NCBI RefSeq assembly: GCF_050433505.1
Contig: NZ_JBNPXC010000001.1
Span: 682,001-746,000, forward strand
Source: Methanobacterium_D oryzae
GTDB taxonomy: Archaea > Methanobacteriota > Methanobacteria > Methanobacteriales > Methanobacteriaceae
DNA: 64,000 bases
Direction: 5' to 3'
In this document: positions 44,198 to 53,152 of the stretch, one piece after another
How the letters are laid out: each line of letters opens with the position of its first letter
How positions within the stretch are numbered: the first letter of the stretch is position 1
The notes under the pieces: model-generated
Seen by the model: the letters and a program-made list of their open reading frames with translations, nothing else
What the model was told of the DNA's origin: nothing
Database searches by the model: none
Position numbers and translations under genes: made by a program

Positions 44198-45124
44198 TTA
44201 ATGAATATTAAAGTCATTAATCTGATCATAATGTGGTGATTCTGGATGGATTTCTTCAATAAATTGCAGATCAAAGATATCTTCTTCTTTTAAATCCCCA
44301 TTTATATAACCTAAATTTTTTAAAACTGGTATAAATTTAAGTGTAGATTTGATATACTCTTTTGGAATACTTGCACAGTATTTTGGGGACATATTATATG
44401 TTTTAAGCACGAAATCTTTGCTAAGCAATTTAAATTCGCCCAAAACTATCTCTGCTGCATTATCTGGTTCATTTCTTATTAAATTAGAGGCATCTTCGTG
44501 AGCTTTAAGAAAATCTATAATAAATTCGGGAGATTCATTAATTAATTCATTTCTTACTACTATTCCATAGCTTGGATTCCATGACCATAGTTCTTTTGGT
44601 GGAATAACAATATGGGAATCAGTTACATTAAATAAAACTGTTGCAAGGGATGGTGTTCCGACACAAGCTACAATTTCGCCTTCATCTACTGCATCTGGTA
44701 TAAAATCGGCCCATGCATAGTTTTTAATTTCAATATCAAAATCTTTAGTCAATTCGCGTATAATCACATCATGAATGCATCCTTTTGATGGGGTTCCAAT
44801 GGCTTTTTCTTCAAATTGTCTCAATACTTCTTTGATATTTCCTTGTTCATTAAAAGTTTTATAAGATTTAGGAGCGACCATAACACTACCTTCTACATGC
44901 CCTCCACCAACACATTTAACTTTTAAGCCTTTTTCAATTCCTATCATAACTGGAGGAAGACCAATGTATCCTAGATCGATATCATTTGAAATAAATGCTT
45001 CTTTCATAGCAGGTCCTGTGGCGAATAGAGACCATTCTAAATCATAATTACTTAAATTTCTTAAAGGTTCGTTCTTCAGTATAAATGAAGTATGGTATAT
45101 TGTAGACAGATAGCCTATGCGAAT
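44198..45124 (-). CDS. Periplasmic-binding-fold protein (NMT1/THI5/sulfonate-binding-like) with ATT start
   Basis: About 308 residues of a type II binding-protein fold. An ATG at 45007 would cut off the first strand; the frame continues upstream to ATT CGC ATA GGC TAT (45124), giving (M)RIGYLSTIYHTSF, the normal N-terminus, with AGGAGGA at 45131-45137, 6 nt before the ATT. No signal peptide or lipobox and no permease or ATPase beside it, so it may be cytosolic. GTPSKGCIHDVIIRE is typical of substrate-binding proteins. A perfect operator lies 25 bp upstream. Confidence 0.75.
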   Translation of the reverse strand: MRIGYLSTIYHTSFILKNEPLRNLSNYDLEWSLFATGPAMKEAFISNDIDLGYIGLPPVMIGIEKGLKVKCVGGGHVEGSVMVAPKSYKTFNEQGNIKEVLRQFEEKAIGTPSKGCIHDVIIRELTKDFDIEIKNYAWADFIPDAVDEGEIVACVGTPSLATVLFNVTDSHIVIPPKELWSWNPSYGIVVRNELINESPEFIIDFLKAHEDASNLIRNEPDNAAEIVLGEFKLLSKDFVLKTYNMSPKYCASIPKEYIKSTLKFIPVLKNLGYINGDLKEEDIFDLQFIEEIHPESPHYDQINDFNIH

Positions 45125-45148
45125 AAAAATTCCTCCTAGCTTTAATTA

Positions 45149-45164
45149 TATAACAATTGTTATA
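45149..45164. promoter_or_regulatory. Palindromic operator TATAACAATTGTTATA
   Basis: Perfect palindrome 25 bp upstream of the presumed ATT start of the leftward binding-fold gene, so it must overlap the promoter or transcription start. Confidence 0.7.
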
Positions 45165-45246
45165 TTTGGTTTTATAAATTCATATTAACAGCTGAAATTA
45201 AAAAAATATTGATTATAGGAAAATAAAAAGAGTAATCTAGGGTTTT

Positions 45247-45522
45247 TTATCCTCCAGCAATAGTCTGGAAGAATACAATTTCATCTCCAACTCCTACTTC
45301 TGCTTCTAATCCTCCAATAGCATCTAAATCTTCGCCATTTACGAGTATTTTCATGTAATCTCTTAAATTTCCTTCTTTATCAAACAGTGCATCTTTAAAC
45401 TCATTTCCATATTTTTGAGTAAGAATATCGATTAAATTATCTACATTTCCACTGTATTCAATATTTACAGATCTTTCTTTTGTAATATCTCTAAAACGTG
45501 CTAAAAACTTTATTTCTACCAT
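45247..45522 (-). CDS. MoaD/ThiS-family ubiquitin-like sulfur carrier
   Basis: 91 residues with a beta-grasp pattern ending in the functional Gly-Gly (FFQTIAGG), which an E1 would adenylate and convert to thiocarboxylate. The start (MVEIKFLARFRDIT) is MoaD-like. GGAG precedes the ATG. Candidate carrier for the E1-like enzyme at 42504; products could be molybdopterin, thiolated tRNA, or protein conjugates as with archaeal SAMPs. An operator lies upstream. Confidence 0.88.
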   Translation of the reverse strand: MVEIKFLARFRDITKERSVNIEYSGNVDNLIDILTQKYGNEFKDALFDKEGNLRDYMKILVNGEDLDAIGGLEAEVGVGDEIVFFQTIAGG

Positions 45523-45635
45523 AAAAATTCTCCAAATACGCCAATATTAAGTAATATATCCTATAACTTATTTATTTTGAATTTAGGTTAATATCAACTA
45601 CTTTTGTGATTATTTATAAAGTTGGTATTCATTTT

Positions 45636-45651
45636 TATAACTATAGTTATA
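45636..45651. promoter_or_regulatory. Palindromic operator TATAAC-TATA-GTTATA upstream of the MoaD-like gene
   Basis: Perfect half sites 114 bp before the leftward MoaD/ThiS-like gene and 135 bp beyond the thiI stop. Confidence 0.68.
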
Positions 45652-45785
45652 TCTGATTAAGTTATTTATAATCTTATTGTTAAATTATCTACAAGTAAAT
45701 AAAAATTTAAAAAAAGATCGATTATCATTCTCATTTTAACAAAAAAATCGGAAGGAGTGATGTGGGGTAACTATACCTTAATTGC

Positions 45786-46925
45786 CTATTTAATGGAAGA
45801 TATAACTTTTTTAATTTCTTCCTCAAAATTAATTTCATCGAGTACTTCTAAAAATTTATCTAGATCTGCATTTGTTTCAGGATATTTTGGCACTGCTGTA
45901 CACCCTGGTGCTGGAAGAATGGATATATCAAAGGTTCCTACTTTCTTACCTATATTTTCAATTTCAATTTTATCAAGACCAATTAAGGGACTTAAAACAG
46001 GCATTTTAGTAACATACCTTGTCGCAAGTAAATTAGGTAATGTTTGTGAAGCTACCTGTCCTAGACTGCTTCCATCAATAATTGCAAGTGCATCTTCATA
46101 TTTTGCAAGTTCTTCAGCTATTCTATACATCCCTGTTTTACATAGGACACAAGTAAGGCGAACCGGGGCATCTTCAATACAAGATTTAAGATAATCTCCA
46201 TATTTTGCTTCATAGTACTTTAATTTTGATGGAGAATATTCTCCAAGCTTTTCAATAATTTTTAATACTTTCTCATTGGATCCTCCAGTATATGGATAAT
46301 TGTTAAAATGAAGAACTATAACTTCGCAACCTCTTTTCATCATCATAAAGGCTGCAACAGGAGAATCTATACCTCCAGATACAAGTGCTATTACTTTTCC
46401 CTGGGTTCCAACAGGAAGGCCTCCAATTCCATTTAATTTTTCATGGAAAATATAAGTTTTATTTTCCCTAACTTCAACAAAAAACTCGAAATCAGGTTTG
46501 CTTAAATTCACGGGAGCTCCAGTTTTTTTAACAATTACTGAGCCACAAAATCCTGCCATTTCTTGACTTGTAAAATCATGAGTTCCTACTCTTCTTCCAC
46601 GCACTGCAAAAGATTTTGTTTTATCAAATAATCCTTCTAAAATGAGATTATCCACATAGTTATTCAATGTTTCTTCTATGCTATCAAAATCTGTTTCAGT
46701 AGAAACTGCGGGACTGTAAGAAACTATACCTATCACTTTACTTAAAGCAGCTTCCGCATCTTTATAATTTTCAGGATATAAAAATATTCTTCCTTGATTA
46801 ATCTCTATTTTACAGTCAAGCTTATTTTTAATGTTTGATATCAATTTATTTTCAAATCTTCGCCTTACTTTGGGACTTTTAACTCCAATTTCTCCGTATC
46901 TTACAATTATAAGTTCATAATCCAT
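45786..46925 (-). CDS. thiI: ThiI-type tRNA 4-thiouridine synthetase
   Basis: 379 residues: N-terminal ferredoxin-like and THUMP domains (about 1-165) and a PP-loop ATPase (ALVSGGIDSPVAAFMM, about 175). No rhodanese domain; instead CVLC (in RLTCVLCKTG) matches the CxxC essential in methanogen ThiI. Sulfur would come from sulfide or an Fe-S cluster. Earlier roles in thiazole synthesis are possible but Thi4 is present. GGAGT precedes the ATG; an operator lies 240 bp upstream. Confidence 0.92.
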   Translation of the reverse strand: MDYELIIVRYGEIGVKSPKVRRRFENKLISNIKNKLDCKIEINQGRIFLYPENYKDAEAALSKVIGIVSYSPAVSTETDFDSIEETLNNYVDNLILEGLFDKTKSFAVRGRRVGTHDFTSQEMAGFCGSVIVKKTGAPVNLSKPDFEFFVEVRENKTYIFHEKLNGIGGLPVGTQGKVIALVSGGIDSPVAAFMMMKRGCEVIVLHFNNYPYTGGSNEKVLKIIEKLGEYSPSKLKYYEAKYGDYLKSCIEDAPVRLTCVLCKTGMYRIAEELAKYEDALAIIDGSSLGQVASQTLPNLLATRYVTKMPVLSPLIGLDKIEIENIGKKVGTFDISILPAPGCTAVPKYPETNADLDKFLEVLDEINFEEEIKKVISSIK

Positions 46926-47308
46926 TTAAAAAAACTCCTGTTTTAATGCAATTTAATAAATTTAAAGCAAATCATTTTCTATTTTTATTAAAATGTTTTA
47001 AAGTAACGGGCCTGATGTGTTAAGTGCTTTATAATTAATTTATTACTAAAAGACACTCTCTTTACTATCACTATGTGTAGTCCTAATTAAAATGCTTTTA
47101 AGTCATTCTCAAATTTAATGTAAATTATGGTGCAATACTCTAAATGAATATCTAATTATAATAATATAACAATTGTTATATAAATGTGTTGATAAAGATT
47201 GAAACCAACTTCTATAAATTTGACAATATCCATATTTAAAATAATAATTATGTTTAATCAGTTATTTGTTGTAAAATTTAGTAAATGGGTTTTAAATTAT
47301 TTTAAACA
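46926..47308. other. Intergenic region upstream of thiI
   Basis: About 380 bp of AT-rich DNA between the thiI start and the 3' end of the PadR-like gene. It holds the perfect operator at 47165-47180. No open frame, tRNA-like arm or hairpin array seen. If the operator marks the promoter, the thiI leader is over 200 nt long. Confidence 0.5.
47165..47180. promoter_or_regulatory. Palindromic operator TATAACAATTGTTATA upstream of thiI
   Basis: Perfect 16-bp palindrome on an AT-rich background with TTATATAAA adjoining; 240 bp before the thiI start. Confidence 0.68.
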
Positions 47309-47626
47309 TTATTTACAGAATTTTAACATATCTTCAACATCATAGAAAATGTTGCAGAAATATTTACATGCTTCATTTAGCTCTATTTCACCTTTAGAAG
47401 TTAATGAATAGTATTTTTTCTCATCAATACGAATGAGTTCTTTATTTTTAAGTTCATTAAGTGGAGGATAGAGCGTTCCAGAGCTAGGTCTTTTACCCCT
47501 TCTTTTTTCCAATTCTTTACTGATTTCAGCGCCTTTCATGCTGTTTTTTCTTAAAATCCATAGTATTAGATATGTTAAATATCCTTTTGGTTGGCAACAT
47601 TCCATAGAATAGTGTTGGGCATCCAA
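47309..47626 (-). CDS. PadR-family transcriptional regulator
   Basis: About 98-105 residues, winged HTH of PadR type: GYLTYLILWILRKNSMKG ... EISKELEKRRGKRPSSGTLYP, then the wing (IRIDEKKYYSLTSKG). The TTG at 47626 or the ATG at 47605 may start it; neither has a clear ribosome site. It is divergent from the Fe-S protein at 47727, and the shared promoter carries the repeat TCGCATAACCGACA twice, a probable PadR operator. Confidence 0.85.
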   Translation of the reverse strand: MDAQHYSMECCQPKGYLTYLILWILRKNSMKGAEISKELEKRRGKRPSSGTLYPPLNELKNKELIRIDEKKYYSLTSKGEIELNEACKYFCNIFYDVEDMLKFCK

Positions 47627-47657
47627 CTATATTTTATTTTCTATCGGATAATCAATA

Positions 47658-47702
47658 TCGCATAACCGACAATTATATATATGATGTGTCGCATAACCGA
47701 CA
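47658..47702. promoter_or_regulatory. Direct repeat TCGCATAACCGACA (2 copies), probable PadR operator
   Basis: Exact 14-bp copies at 47658-47671 and 47689-47702, centre distance 31 bp (about three helical turns), with the TATA box ATTATATATA between them. A partial inverted copy (TATCGGATAATC) is at 47643. GC-containing motifs in an AT-rich promoter stand out. Confidence 0.7.
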
Positions 47703-47726
47703 TTACATAATATTGGAGGAATGTTA

Positions 47727-48662
47727 ATGAGTTTTATAAGTCAATTGAAATCTAATTATACTGAAAAACGTGCGAATAAGATTAAAGAATTAGAAATGAG
47801 TGTAAATAATGAAAATGGAGCAATTAAATCAAATGATTTATCTCCAGAAATAATTTCGGTTGAAAAAAAAGTATCGTTAAAATCAACTTTAACTCTAATG
47901 TCAATAGGAAAAAATATTGAACATACTTTTAAATCATTAAAAAATAATCCTGATTTTCCAAAAACATCAGCATCCAATGAATTTATCCAGGAATTCGAAA
48001 ATTATGCCATATCTATGAATATAAAAAGTATAGGATATACTAAAGTTCCACAGGAAGTGATATTCAAAGATAAGGCCCTTTTATATGAAAATGCTATTGT
48101 ATTTACTAAAGAAATAGATAAAAATTCAGTAGATAATGAGCTTCCAGGTAAAGCAGCAACAGATCTTAAACTTTATGATGAACTGGGTAAAAAAACAAAT
48201 GAACTTGCGGATTATCTTAGAAAAAATGGTTTTGGTGCTCATGCAAGCCATCCTGCAATTGGATTAGTTACATATCCTGTACTTGCACAATATGCAGGTT
48301 TGGGCTGGAAAGGAAAAAGTAATCTTTTAATAACTCCTGAATCAGGTCCAAGACAAAAAATTTCAGCTATATTTACTAGTATAGAAAATTTACCATTTAA
48401 TGAAGATAAAGGACATTCATGGATAGAAGATTATTGTGATACATGTGGAAAATGCATAAAAAAATGTCCAGAAGATGCTATGATAGAAATAGAATCTGCT
48501 GACGGATCTAAAAGAAATAAGATAATAGCAGAAATATGTAGGGGCTGCAATGAAAGCTGTACTATTTGTATGAAGGAATGTCCATTTAATAAAAGAGATT
48601 ATACATCTTTAAAAAATAGATTTGAAAAAAATAACAAAGGAAAAAAGAATTTCTTAAATTAA
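47727..48662 (+). CDS. Double 4Fe-4S cluster protein (QueG-like C-terminal region)
   Basis: About 311 residues. The ATG at 47727 has GGAGGA 6 nt upstream. After a variable N-terminus the middle part (GAHASHPAIGLVTYPVLAQYAGLGWKG, cut here) resembles epoxyqueuosine reductase-like proteins, and the C-terminus has CDTCGKCIKKCP and CRGCNESCTICMKECP for two [4Fe-4S] clusters. QueG proper acts with cobalamin on tRNA; in methanogens the role is uncertain. Controlled together with the PadR gene. Confidence 0.82.
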   Translation: MSFISQLKSNYTEKRANKIKELEMSVNNENGAIKSNDLSPEIISVEKKVSLKSTLTLMSIGKNIEHTFKSLKNNPDFPKTSASNEFIQEFENYAISMNIKSIGYTKVPQEVIFKDKALLYENAIVFTKEIDKNSVDNELPGKAATDLKLYDELGKKTNELADYLRKNGFGAHASHPAIGLVTYPVLAQYAGLGWKGKSNLLITPESGPRQKISAIFTSIENLPFNEDKGHSWIEDYCDTCGKCIKKCPEDAMIEIESADGSKRNKIIAEICRGCNESCTICMKECPFNKRDYTSLKNRFEKNNKGKKNFLN

Positions 48663-48759
48663 TATAACACTAATTAATTTTCAAATGCTCTTGTAATTTA
48701 ACCATTATAAATGAAAAATTTAATAATTAGGATGATTTTCTAATTATTTTTTTAAATTT

Positions 48760-49893
48760 TCAAGCTTTTGAAAGACCCTTACTTAGATCACTAATTAGAT
48801 CATCAGCATCTTCAAGTCCAATGGATAATCTGATTACATCATCAGTTATTCCCGCATTTTTACGTCCTTCTTCACCCATTGAAGCATGACTCATTGTCGC
48901 AGCATGTTCTACAAGTGAATCTGCCCCTCCGAGAGATTCGGCAAGTGAGAATAAATTTAAACCATTAAGAAACTTTTTAACATCTCCTTTAAGCTTAAAT
49001 GAAACAACTCCTCCGAATCCTTTCATCTGTTTTTTAGCTATATCATGTCCTTTATGGGATGGAAGGCCCGGATAAAATACTTCATCTACTTTTGGATGAT
49101 CAAGTAAATATTCAGCTACTTCAAGCGCATTAGCTGCATGTTTATCCATTCTTAGAGGAAGAGTTTTTAATCCTCGAAGTACTAACCATGAATCAAACGG
49201 AGATGCATTTGTTCCCAATCCATTGAGGTTAAAATGTATTTTTTCAGCTAATTCATCGGTAGTTGTTACTACAGCGCCACCAATAACATCTGAATGTCCA
49301 TTTATGTATTTTGTTGTAGAATGAACTACAATATCAATTCCAAAGTCAATTGGTTTTAAAAAGTATGGACTTGAGAAGGTATTATCTGCTACTGTAAGTA
49401 AATTGTGTTCTTTTGCAATTTTTGAAATTAATTCAAGGTTTGTAATGTTTAATAATGGATTAGAAGGAGTTTCTACCCATATAAGTTTAGTAGTTGGTTT
49501 AATTGCATTTTTAACTTTTTCTTCATCATCGAGTCTTATAAATGTAAATTCAATGCCAAATCGGGTCATTATTTCTGAAAAGAGCCTGTAAGTTCCCCCA
49601 TAACAATCATCGCAAGCTATAACATGATCTCCAGCTTCTAAAATATGTATTACTGTAGAAATTGCTGACATTCCACTTAAAAATGCAAATCCTGCATTTC
49701 CTCCTTCAAGATCTGCAAGAGCATCTTCCAATGCACTTCTCGTGGGGTTACTTGTTCTTGAATAATCATGTTCTTTGGGTTTGTTATAATCATCAAAGAT
49801 GAAAGTGGACGTTTGCCATATTGGTGTTGATATTGCACCAGTTGCAGGGCATGGGTGCCTGCCTGAATGCACTGATTTTGTATTAAACTTCAT
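48760..49893 (-). CDS. Cystathionine gamma-synthase/lyase family
   Basis: 377-residue PLP enzyme of the gamma family. The PLP lysine is in VHSTTKYINGHSDVIGG; the C-terminus AESLGGADSLVEHAATMSHAS is typical of synthase and lyase. Sequence alone does not separate MetB from the lyase; with cysK, metY and metX present, transsulfuration in either direction is possible. GAGGTA precedes the ATG, and a double operator lies about 50 bp upstream. Confidence 0.88.
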   Translation of the reverse strand: MKFNTKSVHSGRHPCPATGAISTPIWQTSTFIFDDYNKPKEHDYSRTSNPTRSALEDALADLEGGNAGFAFLSGMSAISTVIHILEAGDHVIACDDCYGGTYRLFSEIMTRFGIEFTFIRLDDEEKVKNAIKPTTKLIWVETPSNPLLNITNLELISKIAKEHNLLTVADNTFSSPYFLKPIDFGIDIVVHSTTKYINGHSDVIGGAVVTTTDELAEKIHFNLNGLGTNASPFDSWLVLRGLKTLPLRMDKHAANALEVAEYLLDHPKVDEVFYPGLPSHKGHDIAKKQMKGFGGVVSFKLKGDVKKFLNGLNLFSLAESLGGADSLVEHAATMSHASMGEEGRKNAGITDDVIRLSIGLEDADDLISDLSKGLSKA

Positions 49894-49941
49894 ATTGTAC
49901 CTCTTACTTTTTTAGTTACCTTATACAATTGCTATCTTAAA

Positions 49942-49971
49942 TATTACAATTGTTATATAACAATTGTTATA
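49942..49971. promoter_or_regulatory. Double palindromic operator upstream of the cystathionine enzyme
   Basis: TATTAC-AATT-GTTATA (49942-49957) and TATAAC-AATT-GTTATA (49956-49971), 14 bp apart. Read on the minus strand it has almost the same sequence as the double site at 41129-41158. Confidence 0.72.
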
Positions 49972-50074
49972 AAAGGTTTTCGGTGAATAAAAATAACTTA
50001 ACTCATTGAAATAGAGAATCAATAAAAAAAAATAAAATAGATTTAATGCTTAAAAAAACATTCAATTTACTTAA

Positions 50075-51196
50075 TCATGCAAACATGTGTTTTGGTTCAT
50101 TTTTCTCGTTTTTATGCAATTTAAGCGCATACTCCACATGTTCCCAATTTATACAATCCATATCCTCAGAAATTGCCTTATGAAGAGCAGTTTTTAATAA
50201 TCTTTCCTTTATATCTCTTCCAGACATACCTTTACTAACATTTGCCAATCTTTTAGAGTCTACTTTCATTTCAAAAGGCATGGTTTTTATATAATTTTCA
50301 AGCATAGTCTGGCGTTGCTCTTTATTTGGAATTTCAAACTCTATTTCCTCTTCAAAACGGCTCCTTATAGCATAATCGAGTAAATGGGGATTATTTGTCG
50401 CACCTATAGTTACAACACCGTAATTTTGGTCTATCCCATCCATTTCAGTAAGTAATGCATTTACAACCTCTGAAACATCTCCACGGAGTGACTGGTATTT
50501 CCTATCAAGTCCAATAGCATCCATCTCGTCTATAAATATAACTGATGGTGCAGCTTGTGCAGCAGCTTCAAAAAGTTCATGTATTTGCCTTGCACCATCA
50601 CCAACATGTTCTCCTATAAGTCTTGTAGCCTTAACAAGGAATAATGGAACTTTAAGCTCGTTTGAAAGGGATTTAGCAAGCATAGTTTTCCCAGTTCCAG
50701 GTTGCCCGTAGAAAAGAATATTACGTGGTGCCCATTCATTAAACTTTTCTGGATCTTGCAAATATTTCATTATTATCTTACATTTTGTTTTAGCACGTTC
50801 TTGTCCTACAACATCTTCCATTTTAACATTACTTTCGATTTTTTTGATTTCTTTATCCTCTTCATTCTCCATTAAGAGTATTGAGGTGTTTGCAGTTATT
50901 TGGGAGTTATTAGGATGTGCTTTTATTATTTTAAATGCATAATCTGGCAGTAATTTTTGATCAAAAAGGAAAGAACCTTCATTAACAGTGTATCCTTCCC
51001 ACTGTTCTCTTGCATATAATTCAAAGAGTTCTTTGTCAAATATCTCTATTTTTGGATTTTCAACTAAATTACAAAGGAAAGGATAACCAATTGATTGTAA
51101 AACGACTACTTTCGCCTCTTTTTTAGGCCCACTTGTACTTTGCAGTGTTTTTTTCTCTATTATATATGAATCAGGTACCATATTGTTAAATTTCAC
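50075..51196 (-). CDS. AAA-family ATPase
   Basis: 373 residues. Unknown N-terminal domain of about 120 residues, then one AAA module: Walker A GQPGTGKT, Walker B VIFIDEMDAIG, sensor 1 TIGATNNP, Arg finger region IRSRFEEEIEF. Similar to proteasome-activating and Cdc48-like ATPases but with a different N-domain, so it may remodel a specific target. GTG start at 51196 behind GGAAGGTG. No substrate evident from the neighbours. Confidence 0.85.
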   Translation of the reverse strand: MKFNNMVPDSYIIEKKTLQSTSGPKKEAKVVVLQSIGYPFLCNLVENPKIEIFDKELFELYAREQWEGYTVNEGSFLFDQKLLPDYAFKIIKAHPNNSQITANTSILLMENEEDKEIKKIESNVKMEDVVGQERAKTKCKIIMKYLQDPEKFNEWAPRNILFYGQPGTGKTMLAKSLSNELKVPLFLVKATRLIGEHVGDGARQIHELFEAAAQAAPSVIFIDEMDAIGLDRKYQSLRGDVSEVVNALLTEMDGIDQNYGVVTIGATNNPHLLDYAIRSRFEEEIEFEIPNKEQRQTMLENYIKTMPFEMKVDSKRLANVSKGMSGRDIKERLLKTALHKAISEDMDCINWEHVEYALKLHKNEKNEPKHMFA

Positions 51197-51407
51197 TAAT
51201 ACACCTTCCAGTGTTAATTATATAATTAAAATTTAAATTATTTAATTTCAAAAATCGTAGATAATTAAATTTATTTTTATACATTTTCATATATCATATG
51301 GAAAACAATAAATAAAAACTTTAGCATCATTATAAAAAATCAAAATTAGTATTTAAAGGAATAACAGAATATTATTTATTGCCATAAAATGCCCTAAAAA
51401 TTAAGTT

Positions 51408-52268
51408 GTGAGCTATATGATCAGATATCATTTAGGATCTACGTCCGCGTTAGTTATTCTGTGGGCAATGAAAATTTACAAAGATTATCCCTCAAAAAGG
51501 TTCTTAAAGTATCTGGATTCATCTGAAGGAAATACATTACTTGAACGATGTAATTCAGTATGTAACTGGTATGATGAAGTTATAATTAACAGAAAATACT
51601 TGATAAATCAAATTATCTATAATAAAATCCATGATTTGGATTTTAATTGCCAGATAGTTATTTTAGGTTCTGGAATGAGTCCTCTTTCCCTAGAAATAAT
51701 GTATAAATATGGTGATAAGGTTGATTCTATATTCGAAATAGATCAAGACCATATGGAATATAAAAACCAAATTTACAAGACTCACTTTCCTGAAATCTCT
51801 GCAAAAATTAAATTAATATCATCTAAAATTGATAAAAACACGGATTTAGATACATTATTGGGAAAATTTAAAGATCAATATGATGTAGATATACCTACAA
51901 TAGTTCTTGCAGAGGGTATAAGTTATTATATATCTAAAGAAATCCTCAAAAAGTTAGTAATGGATTTTAAATCATCTGATAATCAAAATTTGTTTATTTT
52001 TGAATATCTGGTACCTTATAATGAAATTAAAGGTCAAAAGTATAGAGATATAGCAGAAAATATTTTTAATCTAATTCAAGAGTGGTGTAATGTCCCTGAA
52101 ATAACTAAATATTCTAAAAAGGAAGTTTATAGTTTTTTTGAAGATTTAAATTGTAAAATAATTCATCATTTTAATATGAAAGAGATGGAAAAAATGCGAA
52201 AAAAACGTAATGAATATTTTGGCACTTCTAAACCTGGATGGATAGAAATTATAATTGCTAGAATCTAA
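51408..52268 (+). CDS. SAM-dependent methyltransferase, leucine carboxyl/O-methyltransferase-like
   Basis: 286 residues. N-terminal RYHLGSTSALVILWAMKIY, SAM motif VILGSGMSPLSLEIMYKY with the acidic motif EIDQDH, and LAEGISYYIS resemble the Ppm1/Tcmp (LCMT-like) family that methylates carboxyl or hydroxyl groups of small molecules or proteins. Target unknown. The start is the GTG at 51408 or the ATG at 51417. Convergent with the endonuclease gene. Confidence 0.75.
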   Translation: MSYMIRYHLGSTSALVILWAMKIYKDYPSKRFLKYLDSSEGNTLLERCNSVCNWYDEVIINRKYLINQIIYNKIHDLDFNCQIVILGSGMSPLSLEIMYKYGDKVDSIFEIDQDHMEYKNQIYKTHFPEISAKIKLISSKIDKNTDLDTLLGKFKDQYDVDIPTIVLAEGISYYISKEILKKLVMDFKSSDNQNLFIFEYLVPYNEIKGQKYRDIAENIFNLIQEWCNVPEITKYSKKEVYSFFEDLNCKIIHHFNMKEMEKMRKKRNEYFGTSKPGWIEIIIARI

Positions 52269-52279
52269 AAATTAAAAAT

Positions 52280-53113
52280 TTATTGAATTTTTTCATATTC
52301 TTTTTTCATTTCTCTCGCGTCAATATCTAAAAGAGGAGTTTCACATATCATAGTAACATTAAAACCATTTTCTGAAATTAATTCAAGTAAAGGGGTAAGT
52401 GGAGGTCCAAAATTTTCATCTGCAAGAACATGGTGTTTCCGTTCACCTTTATCTGTATATTCTATTTTTGTAAAATGAGAATGAAGAACTGAAAGCCCTA
52501 ATTCTGCTTCTATTTTATCAAATATCTTTGTATAATCTTCTTTAGATTTAATACTTCCTCCAGACCGTGCATGCATGTGTGCAAAATCTACTGTTGGAAC
52601 AAAATTATCAAAGGACTGGCAGATATCTATTAATTCATTGAGGGAGCCAACTTGCGATTTTTTACCAGTTGTTTCAGGTGCAAAAGTGTAATTTTTTATT
52701 CCAGTACTTTCACATTTCTCTAAAAGCTCTTCAATAGCGCCCTTACACCTTTTCATAGCTTCATCTTTGGAATATTTCGTATAAAAACCTGTATGGAAAA
52801 CTATTCTATAAGCATCTAGCCAATCTGCAGCTTTTGCTGATTGAACAAGCCTTTCTATTGATTTTTTAATAGTTTCATCCTTTTGGGAACATAGATTAAT
52901 ATAATAGGGGGCATGCATGGAAACTAAAACATTATTTTTCTCTGAATTAGCTTTAAGCTTTAAAGCAGATTGCTTTGAAATCCTAACACCATAAGTAGCT
53001 TGATATTCAAAAGCATTAAGTCCAATTTCATTTATATAGTCACATACTTGTTCTGTTTTACTTTTGTAGCCTATTGGCCTTCCAGCAGGCCCAAATCTTA
53101 CATCTTTTTTCAT
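52280..53113 (-). CDS. nfo: Endonuclease IV (AP endonuclease family 2)
   Basis: 277 residues, TIM barrel that cuts DNA at abasic sites. Metal ligands are in VSMHAPYY, FHTGF, FAPETTGK, VPTVDFAHMHA and HSHFTKIEY ... HHVLADENFG. GTGATT lies 5 bp before the ATG. No DNA-repair neighbour except the radical SAM gene upstream, 40 bp away on the same strand. Confidence 0.9.
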   Translation of the reverse strand: MKKDVRFGPAGRPIGYKSKTEQVCDYINEIGLNAFEYQATYGVRISKQSALKLKANSEKNNVLVSMHAPYYINLCSQKDETIKKSIERLVQSAKAADWLDAYRIVFHTGFYTKYSKDEAMKRCKGAIEELLEKCESTGIKNYTFAPETTGKKSQVGSLNELIDICQSFDNFVPTVDFAHMHARSGGSIKSKEDYTKIFDKIEAELGLSVLHSHFTKIEYTDKGERKHHVLADENFGPPLTPLLELISENGFNVTMICETPLLDIDAREMKKEYEKIQ

Positions 53114-53152
53114 CGAATCACTTTTTTAATTAAATAAAATGAAAAATAAATA

